Shown: positions 44,678 through 59,200 of the stretch, piece after piece
How positions within the stretch are numbered: the stretch's first letter is position 1
How the letters are laid out: each line of letters starts with the position of its first letter
Assembly (NCBI GenBank): GCA_964019055.1
Contig: OZ025212.1
Location: forward strand, 12,119,391 to 12,183,390
DNA length: 64,000 nt
Source of the DNA: Anthopleura xanthogrammica
Lineage: Eukaryota > Cnidaria > Anthozoa > Actiniaria > Actiniidae
Direction of reading: 5' to 3'
Notes under the pieces: model-generated
What the model was told of the DNA's origin: nothing
The model's database searches: none
What the model saw: the letters and a program-made list of their open reading frames with translations, nothing else
Position numbers and translations under genes: made by a program

Positions 44678-47600
44678 CTGCAACAAAATTAACATTAAAA
44701 AACTAAGATTTAACAAAGGAAGCTATTGAATCGGCTGCGTTAAAAAGAAAAGAAAAGAAGCTAATAACCATCGCAGCTATATAAGGAGTAAAAGCTATAA
44801 AAAAAACAACACTTAGATATATCCTACTTCAATAAGGGAAAATCACCTGGGCTACAGATTTGCTGCCTTTGTGAAACGATAAGAAAAAAATGTTAAGAAG
44901 TTATTAATTGTAGGTGTTTGAACTTGTTTGCTTACCGTAAGAGATAGCAAACACAGCTGATGAATAATATAACAACCAGAGCCATAAATCCACCAGCAAC
45001 TCCAATAATTATTAAGAAATTACGCCGTCTGACGAGAAGTTCTGAAAAATTAATGATGAAGAAAGTCCATTTGCTTAAAAACTGAGCGTCTTGCAACAAC
45101 TAAGCAATGTTTCTCCTTGCCCTCTTTAATCTTTTTTTATGCTACAATTTTATTACCTTGTGCCTGCTGCTCCGTTATGCGATCTGCAAGATCCAAGAAT
45201 ACATTATCAATTATGAGTCAGCTGTCATCAGTGATTGATGGATTCATGATAGATAGGTGGAAGGAGGGAAGGTTGCAACGATAGATGGGTGGATGGGTAG
45301 GTGGGTGGGTGGATGAATAGATTTATGGATGGATGGATGGATGGATTGGAATATTTAACGATGGTTGGATGGAAGGGTGGTTGGACGCGGGTAGGTGAAT
45401 GGTTGGATAAAAGAAAGAATGGGCGGAAGGATGTGATGGGATGAATGGGACGTCAGGTAAATAAATGTGAAGTGTCACTCAATCGCCCTTACTTGGGTCA
45501 TTGTCCTTGACTGTGAATAGTGTACATTTGTCTCCTGAAGTAAGAGTCGTAGGGACATAAGATCCAATGATGACTGAGAAAGTCTCATCGTCTTCGTTGT
45601 ACTCGTCATCGACCAGATCGACGCTTAACGTCATGTACACTTGACCTGGAAGGAATGTTTTGTTGACTTTGTTTTGGGGCTTGTAGTCAGATTTATCAAA
45701 TGCTGTGCCGTCTTTTGTACTAAACCTGTTATAACAAAAATATAGTTTGACAATTTAAGACTGCAAAAGTCATTCAAGTGTAGATAAAAATGAGTGCCGG
45801 TGTCGTACCAGATAGGTGAAGCTTTGCTTAAGACACCTTCTCTTTTCAAAGTAAAATAGAGGGTTCTGTTGCCCTCGCTGACCTCGATACTCTGATTAGC
45901 ACATCTGATAAAAGCTGCAAAATTATATACAAAGTCAATGACATTCTCAAGAGAAAAACAACAACAACAAACAAACAAAAACAACAATAATATCAAAGCA
46001 CAACAAAGCGTGGCCATGCTGGAGTTGATACTGATATATAACAAAAAAGCTTAATATGTACCGAGAACGTATGCCCGAGGGCTTTATAGGCTTATTGTCT
46101 TAGATGATTTATTTTACACCATAATTAATGAGGTTTTCACAACACAGCATATCCCAAGAGAAAACAGGGTACTAATGTGAACGCACTCAGGCATTTCGCT
46201 TTAGTGGGCATGCGTAGATTATGAATTACGACGCTTCATTGGTCTTCACGCATCCCACATTGAGCAATGAAGGTTGAAAAATGATCTGATGAATTTTCAA
46301 CCTCAACTCTTTTCGAACCATGCGGCGGGGTTGACTATAAGCAACGCCATGTAGGCGAGCTTCTGCAACTCTGCTCATCGGTTATTTGTCAGTGTTTGTA
46401 AATTCCTCATTACAAATTCAAGTACAATATCTAGATATTGTCCTGCTAGTAGTGCAATATCTAGATATTGCATTGGTACCAGTGCAATGTCTGGATATTA
46501 CACTTGTACTAACGTATTCATCGGGCTGTATGATATATATATAGCCCATGAATAACAAAGAAAACCGTGTTAGGTATGAAATAAGACAATTGTTTTGATT
46601 AAATTCTTCAAGATGGCGGCTGCGAGAATCATCTGCACGGTTATTGTATGTACCGAAGCTGCAGACCTGTAGAATGCACTCGAAATAGTACATATATATA
46701 TAGTGTGAAACCCTTCCTAAACTGTAGATGATCTCAATCTCCTTATTAGTCACATCATACGCTCAAGGCACCGTCGTACTTACTGTCATCATTGAGAATA
46801 GTAAAGTCGGTACCAGGACATATCATGTATACTCGGTCATCTGATGACGTCACAGATAAACGAAATGTCTCGTCAGGTTCCAGGACGTTATCATTCACAA
46901 GCACAATATTTTCTTTTATGCTGGTCTGGTGAGGTGCAAACGTTAAGGTCTTATCAATGGCGGTGTAGTCTTCACCAGCCTTGGCGGAACCATCGATCGT
47001 TCGGATTCTGAAAAAAAAAATGCACAATCATCATTCTCCATGAAAACGTTTTTCTCACAGCTTTCGCTAACTGTTAGGGACCAAACGGACAACTGAAAAA
47101 TGGAATACTTCCTGGAAAAAAAAAGTTTTAACAATTTACTTCATTGCACTGACATTAGTTAAATCCTGTGACAGTGTAACGTTCAGTTGTATGATCGATA
47201 TAAGGGCACTAGGGCAAAGCCGTTTTGTGAATTTGTAATAAATGTTACATGTCATTGTACTTATCTGTTGTTCTGTAGCTCGGAATGAAGTGTCATTCAG
47301 TCTATTTGACCTTCTGTTGTAGTCCTCTGAAGGACCACGAATTTGTATCATTCGAAAAGTTCGTTCACATTCGAATCTAGAATATTCATGCTCTACTCAG
47401 CCAAAGTTAGTTTTTATTAATCTTTATTAAGTTAATCAAATTCGCCTTTCGTAAGGTCTTAATTAAGTGCTTGTCTTCTTTTCACACCTAGGTGATAAAT
47501 GTGGTCATAATGAATAAGGGTAAGATCAGATCATACCTCATTGTGTGGTTGTATTGTAGCGATCCTTCTCGCGTGAACTCCATGAGTACAGGACCTTTGT

Positions 47601-50600
47601 TCTCGTAAACACTCTGAAATCCTCTTCGATCTCTGCAGAATATGTTCACTAAAAACAAATATTCAAATATTCAGAAAGTCATTCAATTGGTCGATTCATC
47701 CATCCATCCATCAATCCAATCTATATATTCATCCATCCAACCATCCATCCATATATCCATCCATCCTCAGTCACTCAGTCACTCAGTCACTCAGTCACTC
47801 AGTCACTCAGTCACTCAGTCACTCAGTCACTCAGTCACTCAGTCACTCAGTCACTCAGTCACTCAGTCACTCAGTCACTCAGTCACTCAGTCACTCAGTC
47901 ACTCAGTCACTCAGTCACTCAGTCACTCAGTCACTCAGTCACTCAGTCACTCAGTCACTCAGTCACTCAGTCACTCAGTCACTCAGTCACTCAGTCACTC
48001 AGTCACTCAGTCACTCAGTCACTCAGTCACTCAGTCACTCAGTCACTCAGTCACTCAGTCACTCAGTCACTCAGTCACTCAGTCACTCAGTCACTCAGTC
48101 ACTCAGTCACTCAGTCACTCAGTCACTCAGTCACTCAGTCACTCAGTCACTCAGTCACTCAGTCACTCAGTCACTCAGTCACTCAGTCACTCAGTCACTC
48201 AGTCACTCAGTCACTCAGTCACTCAGTCACTCAGTCACTCAGTCACTCAGTCACTCAGTCACTCAGTCACTCAGTCACTCAGTCACTCAGTCACTCAGTC
48301 ACTCAGTCACTCAGTCACTCAGTCACTCAGTCACTCAGTCACTCAGTCACTCAGTCACTCAGTCACTCAGTCACTCAGTCACTCAGTCACTCAGTCACTC
48401 AGTCACTCAGTCACTCAGTCACTCAGTCACTCAGTCACTCAGTCACTCAGTCACTCAGTCACTCAGTCACTCAGTCACTCAGTCACTCAGTCACTCAGTC
48501 ACTCAGTCACTCAGTCACTCAGTCACTCAGTCACTCAGTCACTCAGTCACTCAGTCACTCAGTCAGTTTGTCAATTTGTCAGTCAGTTTGTCAATTATTT
48601 AATTAAATTAGTCAGTCGGTCAAATAAGAAGTGCATTTTTGACAATATAGATCGCTTTCACATGTTGTCACAGCCGCCATAACTTTGTCATAGTTTCTTT
48701 CGTTAGGTACACCAATACATGCATATCTATTGTCTGTTAACTCTCTAGGGACTCAATGAAAACGGTCTATACAAGACACGATATTTAATTATTTTGTTCA
48801 AAATAGCCGATGCATGTCTTACCGTCATTGCTGGCTATAGTTACAGTAGAAGTCTTACAGTCTGGGAACACGGTACTTCCATCAACACCAGTCAATGAAA
48901 GCTGGAAGGTCTGATCATCTTCTACAAGTTTATCGTTCACTATATTTAATGAGATATTTTTTTCAATCTCTCCATTAGAGAAGTTCAAGCGTTGATTAAG
49001 AATCGGTTCTGTGTAGTCCTCTGGAGTAATGGCAGTTTGTGGTGAGGTGTTTATGCTATAATAAAATCAAGTATTAGCAAGTTATGTATACCAAAATTCG
49101 TCACGTGATTACTGATTTTCCCTCTAGTTTCCCTGTCACGTGATCATAGATTGCAAAATCCAAAGGTCTCGGTTCTTAGGCCTTTAGTTGAAGTAAAAAG
49201 AAATCAGTAGGTTTGTTGCAGAGCTATACTCGAGTTTATTGTGTACTCACATAACAGAAGCGCTTGACATACTGATTTCTCCAGTTCTTCTGATCGTCAA
49301 GTTGACAAATTTATCGTGTTCTTCGTAGACTGTAGCCGTCGTTCTTGTGAAGCAAAAGGTATCTTGAAATTTAGGAAAATTATTATGAAAAGGAAGTTCA
49401 CTTAAGTATTTTTTTGATCAATAGTACGCCAGGTTGGCCTCGCTTGGTTTGGCATTTTCTGATTTCTCGCTTTTTTCTTTCTTTCTTTTTATTTTTCACA
49501 TAAATGCTGGTTTCTCGATATGATATGTGTGTACTGAAACTCGGCTTTAGCTAAGAGTAGCACATAAATTTACAGCAATATAGGTACTAATATACTGAGT
49601 TTGGGCTCCCTGTGGTAAATAGCTGTCCCAACTGGATTAACTGGCGCCTTATTCACTATATGTTTTTGTTCTTTTCTACAAACGCAGTACTTACTATCAT
49701 CGTCATGTATAGTAACAACATAACTTGTTGTATCGTTGAAGGTTACACCAGCATCGGTGGTGTTCATGGAGATGTTGAATGTTTTGTACTCTTGTTCGCC
49801 CCACGTATCGTTGGTCACAGGAATGATATGCTCTTTGACCTCTTCGTAGGCTGTAAAGACGATTACATCACACTGTGCTTCTACTGCTGGGTAATCATGC
49901 AGTGGAGAGACTGAATCAGAACTTCTGCATAGTCTGTAAGGGAAAGAGAAAATCAGCTTACTATAAACAGAAACTTTGAACAAGTCTTGGCTAAAGAAGT
50001 TGAATAAAATACAAGGAAAGAGAAAGAAATACGTGTAATGGACCCATTTCCAAATTGGCGGCCGCAAATTTGAATGAATTTAATTTAAACTGGGTATTTT
50101 TTTCATAACGTTCATACCCCAAGACACACAAAGTCTGTAATTTTTTCAATTTTCAAAAAAAGTGTATGGTTACTAAAGTTAAAGTGGGACGACGATGAAA
50201 ATTGAACCTTTTCAAAACGAGATTATTTCGATGAAAAATTACAAAAATACTTTAGAAAAAGAGAAACCCGATTTGAAAAAAAGAGAAAAAAAAGAAAATC
50301 TTAGCTAAAAAATTTTGAGTTGAATTATCTAAGAATATCGCCCGCTATTGCTTACTATCAATCACGTGACTTTTCTGGATTTAACTGGGGGGCAACCAAT
50401 GGTTGACTGGGGGGCAACTAGTGATTCTTGAATCAAATCATGTCAAAAAAACTCCTCAAAGTATTCCATTTGACTAATTCTACAACAGAAAACAAGATAC
50501 ACAGACAACCTCCAACATTCTACGAGCCGGTTAAAACGGAGATACTACCGGAAGTGAAGTCTATTGATAGTAAGCAATTAATCCAACTGGTTCCTACCCG

Positions 50601-53255
50601 TGACCGACGTAAGTTACTCAACCCTTTACTTTTAGCGTCCAGGTTTAGGACTTATTGCTACATCCTTCCTCCACACAGCGGTTTCCTTGAATTCTTTTCA
50701 AGAAAGAAACCTCACTTACAGAATATCCAAGCCATGAGGGTTATCAATGTTGAGTAACTGACGTCACAAAGCGGCACGTTTGAATAATGGCGGAAAGCGA
50801 AATCCGAGAAATAAAACTTGTTTTGAGGACGTTCCCTTTATCGTACCACAAAATGGCTTTAAAATATTAGTGTGAATATTATGAGGATATCAAAAATGCA
50901 AAAATATTAACTACGTTCATTTCGCCATCGTCTCTTCTAATGTTGGTATAGTTTCTTAATTTTAATTAATTTTAATTTTCATTAAAATTTTAATAGCCCA
51001 CTTTCGATACTACACTTGTAAGTTGATCTTGGAACGACCAAAGTTTTGTCAAGTAGTTAATAGACCTTTTCGGCTTGGACGTAATGTTTCCCCATTTCGG
51101 ACCACGTGTCATTCCCTAGAGTACCATTTCTTTGTTTAACAGTTGCGCTTGAGAAGACACATGAATATGGATACAACTCAAACGAAGAATTTTATTCTCA
51201 AGAGAATGACACGTGGTCTGAAATGGGAAAACATTACGCCCAAGCCGAAAAGGTTTATTGCCACCGCATTGACGTCAGTATCATGCTTGATTCCTATTGA
51301 ATACTTGTGACGTTGCCCCTGACAACATGCACTTTTCAACTGCAAAACTTCGTGACAAAACTTCGGTCGTTCCAAACTCAACTGAGAAGCGTAATATTCT
51401 GGTTGAGTGATCACTCGCAAAGCAATTCAAGGCAAGGCCCCGGAGAAACAAAAGAATATATTAGGATTACTCCATTGTTTCCCCAGGGCCTCGTTTTGAA
51501 TTGCTTTGTGCATGATCACTCATCCAGAATATCAAAAGTGGGCTATTGACAATGGGTCTACTGGCTATTGCACTACCCTTACATCACAGTGTGGGTGTCT
51601 TCAAGCACACCAACGCGACAAAGTCGAACTGTGTAGGACCCAGCGTTTTCTTCTATGGAAGTTGAATATCCAGGACAGAAGTACACATAAGCTGGAAAAA
51701 AGGCATAATTTGACATTAAGCTCTGCATAAAATGATTTCATAACTGAAATAGAAGACATCTGTTGTAGTTTATTTTTATAAGTTTATTTTTTATGTGCAC
51801 CTCAGGCGGTGACTGCTGCTAATGCGCCACCTTTCGTGGGGGGGGTACTGCTAAACATTTTTTACGGGGAATTAACCTTAATTTCGAAGCAAGGCCAGAT
51901 ATTATTTTCGATCTTCGCGTAAAAGTGTGTCACAAGTTCAGCTTCATTCCCTTGCATTGAATATTAATTTCAGTTTCCCCCTGCTCTTTCTTTACCTAGA
52001 ACGCGAATTCCCGACTCTTTTCAATATCAAACTCATCAATTTCCAACTCTTTTCAGCATACTTCCGGCCTGAAAAAGGTACCCCTTTCGGGCGGAGCACC
52101 CCCGTATAGTCCACTATATGGAGTACCCCCACCCCACCGGGCAAATTTCACACGCTGTGGTCGAATGATTGTATAATTCAGCATCAATTTGAAGTAGAGT
52201 TGTTTCTCGGTTCTCCCTTGCGCTTTTGCAGGGGCATAGCTAGGACATTTCGGTAAGTACGCACGGGTCCCCATGGCCTCAAACATTCCCACCCCAAAAG
52301 TAATGTTTTTGCTTTCCATACATAAGCAAATCTGAAATATTTGTGAATTTCTCAAGTACGCACGTGCGTATTTGAATAAATGAAGATACGACCCTGTTTT
52401 GGGTAAGGCTCTTATTCAGCAAAACCAACTTCCTATATCCTTCTTTGAAATTTCAACCAAATTGGAAAATCTGAGCGATACTTACTGTCATCATTAATGA
52501 TATTTATCTTTATACCACTACAGGATTCATCAACAACCACTCTTGTGTCAGATGTGGTACAAGTAACTGTAAAACTTTCATTTCCCTCGACTACTCTGTC
52601 ATTTTTGAGAAGGACAGGAAAGTTTTTATCCACGTCATTTCGTGCAAAATCAACTGTTTCTGAGGTTTTGGATTGGTAATCGGTCAGGCTGAGAGCGCTA
52701 TCATCGGCGGTGCTGCACCTAAATGAAATGAAACACGAAGGAGTGAATATCATACAATAAACTAAATATCTAAAACATGTATTTCCTATTTATTTATTAC
52801 TAAGATTGCTGATAAGCATATCTTAACTAGGGCTAAACTTAGTGCATCATGTCTGGCGTCGTTTGCAACAAAGATAGCTACATCAGGACTGATGTTAGTT
52901 GGTCTGAATGGACTACTTATTTATTTATTTTAATTATTATTTTTTTGAGATTTGCCCGCAGGCTGGTGCTGTACAATAGGACACGAGGTCCCCTTCGAGG
53001 TACATTGCACCAATCCCCAACCCCTTAAAACTCCCATACCCATCCCACAATCAACCCATTAAGAAATCGTTAGTAAAGGCCAGACACTGAAGGTGGTCAC
53101 TACCAGGGTTTCTTTACGTCCTCAGTGCTTCTTTTACGTCCCTCCGATGCAGGGTTAGGTAGTGTGGAGAGACGGGACCGCCATTTTGCGTGGTCATCCG
53201 AGCCACGGGAAGGTCTAACCGTTTGTAGATGTAATTACAAAGGCATCACCTTCTT

Positions 53256-53289
<34 letters not shown>

Positions 53290-56200
53290 CCGGGGCTTGA
53301 ACCCACGACCTCCCGCACGAAAGTCCGGTACTCAACCAACTGAGCCAACCGGGTGGCGGTACGGTGGCCATCTTGATAGTGGGCAAATATACAAATGTTT
53401 GTTATAGTAATAGCGTCGATTTACATTAACATTTCATCACCATACGACAATTTGACATCAGATAAATTGAAAAGTTGGACATGAAAAAAAAGACAAATAA
53501 ACAAAAACTCTCTATACTATCCGACATATTTGTTTTGTTTTGCAACCCTAGAAGCCCCATATGATAATAATAATACTGAAGGTTTATTATATACATGTAG
53601 TCCAAGAGTGTGAAATATTACATGTTTGTAATATTATTTAAAATGGAAAGAATATAAATTTACAAAAATATAATATTTAAATATACTAAGAGGACTGGGA
53701 TAACAATTGCGTAAAAAATTAAATACTATTTACATGGATCTATTAAAACCTATTTGATATAAATATATATCGCTAACTCTGTTTAAAAGCCATTGCGGGG
53801 GAAAAACTATTCCTAAAACGCTCTGTCCTGCCCCGAGGTAAGGAAACGTGGTCAGCTTAACGCAAATTGCGGCCGTGCACCTAGTTGCGACGTGCCAGGA
53901 CATTCAAGAACAAGCGTGAGGCGGGATCACAGGCTTTGTCAAAGGCTCTGGAGCAAACACACTGCCTTCTTTCCTCTAGAGGCGAAAAATAGAACTCCGG
54001 CTCAGTGCTGTGTTATAACTAATGTACGGATGAATGATCCGCATGGCGCGTTTCTGAATGAGTTCCAGCTCGTTATTGAGATACTGCTGAAGGCTATTGG
54101 TCCACAAGGGACAGGCGTATTCTAAAACAGATCTGACTAAGGCATTGTAAGGTGTGAAAAGGTGTGACGGTGGATCGCCAGCAATAATATACCCATAATA
54201 GCTTGCGATTCAAGATGTAAAACGAACGAGTGACGCCACGTAGAATTCGAATCAAATGCACAATATGGCCAACTTGTGGATACAACTGAGATTTTATGTA
54301 AAACTAACCTTTTGAAACTATTTGAAAGTGTGATTTTTAGAGATACATAGTGAAATATGCCCCTATAAATACTAGTTATACGATGGTTTCGAAGTGTTCA
54401 CGGTACGGCGCGTGGCACTGTAACGAACTTAAATTTATTCCCTAGATAATCCATAGTATTTAACATGGCACGAACATGGCGGTGCTGCGGAAGAAATGCC
54501 GAAGTCTGATTTTGATTACAAACTATACAAATGTGCTAAAAAGTTCTCAAATATTTACTAGCTCTAGAAAACTTTTAATTCGAAGGTTAAGAATATTTTA
54601 TGAGATGCCACTCATACTTGTATGTTCGTGAATATCACTGATTTGCATTTTCCACCAAACCAGAGGTTCTTTGGGAATAGTATTCCCTTAACGGCATGGA
54701 ATTAACCAATCAGCATCGTTGCTTATCATTACAAATTCATATTGTGCTTATCATAACGTTTTTTTGATCTGTAAGTAAATGTCCCGGAAGACAATAGGGT
54801 TCTGTGCCATGATGAAATTATAATTATATTTTGGCAAAAAAATAAATAAAAGCTTTCCCCTATCCCGGTCAGGCTAGTATTGACGCACTAACTTTTTCCC
54901 CTCGGGGTGGCGCTAACAAGTCGTGCATGTTCACTTCGCGCTGATTGGCTAGTTATCTTTAAAGGATTTAGCTAGATAGGGTTATGCAGGTGAATTTAGG
55001 TTTATCTGTGTACGTACTGAATAGAATTCGCAGTGATTGCTGTTGCTCCAGTTCTTTTCAGTTTCACATAAGCAGGAACATTGGCTTCTTTTAAAGACGT
55101 ACCTTCGCATGCAACATTTACTGAAAAATATCACAAAATGTAAGCAATATTAATACTATTGGTGGAATACTTTTATACTTGGTTCAGCCTTGCCCTGACT
55201 TCAATATATCACATGTAGCCCAAATGACATAAAAGCTATCAGATACACGGTGCAGCATTCCTTACAACATTGCTTGTATCATTATGATTACAGTGCTATT
55301 TCAGCAGCCAAATTAGAGGAAATCTCTATTTTTTCGGTTACTTTACAATGAAAATACAAATTACATAAACAAAATATAACATACGTTCAACACACTTTGT
55401 CCGTACTGAAGTCGTAATGCGTGTGATGTTGCATGCAATTTTGCACCGTGTATAGGAGCTTAGAAAGTTCATAAGGGACTAATATAGGAAAACACAGTGG
55501 TACAAACAAATCTTTTACTGTACTTTTGCTTGATTTACCCGTTCTCTTGTAATAAATTGAACATATCAATTCTGACAATATATATATTTTTTCAAATTTG
55601 GCAATTGCACCTTTATTTCAGTTGGCTCCCTGTGCTTTGAATAGCGCAGAGGTTGTTTCAGGATTTGACAGATAAATCGTGATGTTTGATTTTGATGAGT
55701 AAAAGGCAAGTTTTGTTAAAGTTGTATTTTAGCAAATAATTGTTTTCTAAGGGAACAACTAAAGGAACAGTATTTAGTATGTCGTAGAAAAAAACACTCC
55801 CGTAATGCGACAAATATCTTGCAACAGGATAGTGTTGTCTGTATTGAATAGCAAAAATAAATAAAAGAATAAAATAAATAGAAAATTGAGCATAAATATG
55901 GTATAATTCTAAGTCTTATTCATACCATCATTACTTATCAGCTTGATAGTTCTTTTAGATTCCTCGGATTTCACATTGCCTGTTATCGTAACCTCGAAAG
56001 TCTCGTCGTCTTCTACTAGGCTGTCATCCACCACTGTACAGGCTGTTATAGTTTTGGTAGCTTCCTTTGCATCGAATTGGATCACACGGGGGCTTATACC
56101 ACTGCAATCTGCACTCTCAGCAGTAGCGGTGAATTTGAGTTGTAGACTAAAGACAAAATAATGAATAATGAATAATGAGATAATCCAAAACGTATTTTAT

Positions 56201-59200
56201 CTGATTTTCGCTCTCTCAACACTTCAGACTACTCTTAAAACCATTCACATTGAGCTGTTTTACATAAATAAGCGGCATAATATCATGATTACCTCGGGAT
56301 CCATTGTTTCCAGAGGGATGTTTAAGGCCTAACATCCCCCTGGATGAATAGTGATAAGGGATATTTAGTCTAAATATCCCTCATCACTATTCATGAGGCA
56401 TGGTCCCTCATATGACAATCACTGGGACCATGGCTGGGTAGCATCGACCCAATCGAAAATTTTGCGCAATGACTCTGGACTACACACTATTGAACACCCC
56501 AGCACTTGTGGGACCCATTGAATAATCTTTGCGCATACTTTGACTAGCCGAGAATTTTTCTTACTATTTGTGACGTAATCAAGACGGTTTGAAAACACTT
56601 TATTAACACCGCTCTAGGCCAACCAAAGTGAATTAGAATAAAGCACCACGAATGAAGGAATGCTGGTTCAATTCGCCATTGTCGCATTTAATAAAGGCAA
56701 ATTCCCTTAAGTATGCCGCATATCAACAGCTTTGTAAAACTTTGTAATCTATGCATCGTACGAAAGCTAACATATTTCCTAAGAGCAGTTTTATTCCTTG
56801 GTAATCATAATATTACAAACTAATAGCATGAAATGTCGGGTGATTAGTGATTAAATGTCCCCTCAAGCCTCGGGAGGTTTATATGTCCCGGTGTCGGGAC
56901 TTCAACAAAACCTCCCTCGGCTTTCGGGGACATTTAATCACTAATCACCCTCAAGTCATGCTATTACTTATAATAAATACCATATGAGGATAATGGTGGC
57001 CGGTGATGATAATAATGATGTTGAAATGATTGATTGTATGAATTGTGCTTTCTATCTGTATTTTTTTCTTTTGTTTGTTTTCAAAACCTGCTTTTTCTTG
57101 ATTTTCATGTTGCTTTTTGTTTTATAAATGTTTCCATTTTTTAGCTTTTACTGTCTTTATTTGCGTGGGTTTTTTTAACGTGATTTGTTGATTTTTGAAA
57201 TGTAATTGGTCCTATGCCGACACAGGACAAACACGATGACGGAAGCAAAAACGAAAATTAATCTTAACAATATAAATGTTTTTATTTAAAGCTATCAATC
57301 ATTATTTTTACTTCGCGACACGGGGAGTCGTTGCCGAGTCTCCTTAGCCTAGCCATAGGATAATCGGTTTATGTTTACGACACACAGGACCCTGCACACT
57401 CACTACCACTGCATTTAATTACAGTAATCTATGAATACAACTCCCAAATCACGATGATTTTTACGGAGGGAGTAAAACCAGAGAATGAGAAAAACCCTTG
57501 TGGCACAGGAGATAACAACAATACTCATGTGTTGGGCACGCAGGGCTCGAAACAACTACTCCGAGAGTGAACTCTAAATTTCAACTTTGGGGAGAGGACG
57601 GCGTATTAGGAGCAAAGGCCACCCATGCCACTCATGTAATGCACCTTTGCACTTAACTTACTTGACACTGGAAGCCACTGAAATTTGACCATCTCTCTTT
57701 ATGGTGAGTTCAACCTTAGATGATCCAACACCTTCTGTCTTTGTTAATTCAGTGACGTCTGTCAGATAAAAGGTACCTAAAATAAAATAAGGTTTTTTAG
57801 TCATTTTTTTATGTATTACTCATTTACTTATATTCCTGCTCTGTGCTTTCCAGTCAAGTCCTGGTCCGTTCTGTTTGGTTCTTTTCTGTTTGGTTCTTTT
57901 CTGTTTGGATCCAATTCTTCGTTTTGAATTGCTTTGCCTTCCTTGTTTATTGATTCGTTCTTCTATTTTTTGATTATCTATTTTTTATTTTTTTATTTTT
58001 TGGCTTAGTTTGTTTGTTGCTTTGTCTGAAATTTTGGAACCTTAGTATCTCTAAAGCAGGTATACGTATGATGATACAGGTTTACTTTTAAAAACAATTT
58101 ACGTATTATTTAAAAAAAAATTACTTTCGACCAACAAAATCATTGACCAATTAACATGATGGTATCACAATTACGATCATATTTTCAACTTAAAGTTAAA
58201 ACCATGATTATAAGGAGGATGTCGCCAGACACTGGCAGGCTATACTTACTATCGGTATCCTTTAAAGTGATGTCCTTACGAGTTGTATCGTTAATTGTAA
58301 CTTTCAGATCTGAGATTTTCAGGTAAATCTGAAACGTTTTGAATTCGTTTTCTCCTACACCATCATCTTTAATACTAATACTAGTAGATTTCCTGTCACT
58401 ATCTGCTGTGAAAGTTACATCTTCACATCCTTTAGTAATAGAAGCTTGAGGTTCTCCATCGCTTGTTCTACATAACCTGTAGAAACACAGAAATACAATG
58501 GCATATTTAGCATCCTAGTAACAAGAAGATGCGGTGAATTGCACACGTAAGTACTCACTGAACGATAGGTGAGGAAGACAGGACACCAACACGACAAATC
58601 TCGACTGAATAAGAACCGGCATTTTCGAATACACTTTCTGCATAACCACCTGGACAGAAGAATGCGTAGGCTGCGAATAAGAAAGATTGTGTATCGTTAA
58701 TACATACAAACAATAGTTAGATATATTGATGTCGCAGTATAATAGCCAACGGCACAACACAACTTGATATCACATTTTATTGGTTAAGAGCATGGTTATG
58801 TGTTGTACATTGGAATCAACAGACGTGTCAACCTTCCTGCCTGGTCTTATTCACCATTTCCCTTACATCGGTTCACTGGTCACAGACAAAACATTCAATC
58901 GAGGCTACAAGGTAGTTTCAAAGGATTATTCAAATGAATGCTTTGTCTGTGATCAGTGAATCGATATATGGAAAGTGGCGAATAGGGTATCTTGAGCAGT
59001 CAGGCCTGTTGCAGTTTTGCTTTTACGACACAAATAAGAAATCCGTAACAACCATATTCTACAAGGTCTCTAGCTTTGAGCAGCCCTGCCGTAGTTTTGC
59101 TTTTATCAATATCATACGGTTACGAGTTTCCTGCACTTTTTTCTTCTGCACGAAAACTTATATTATATATGGCCTTTTCTGTTGGTTTAGAAAGAAAAAT

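Larger units (their letters stand above)
49934..51582. other. Gene C intron 12, 1.65 kb
   Basis: Its left end matches gene B intron 12 for about 90 bp, then about 1.5 kb is unrelated, including the unknown frame at 50428 and MITE family 2 at 51060. GC-poor otherwise. Confidence 0.55.

Noticed and set aside
47766..48562. CRISPR-like regular array
   Set aside because: The 8-bp units are contiguous with no unique spacers, in a eukaryotic intron.
47642..48682. 346-codon plus-strand frame with SLSHSVTQ repeats
   Set aside because: Artefact of the 8-bp array within a gene C intron.
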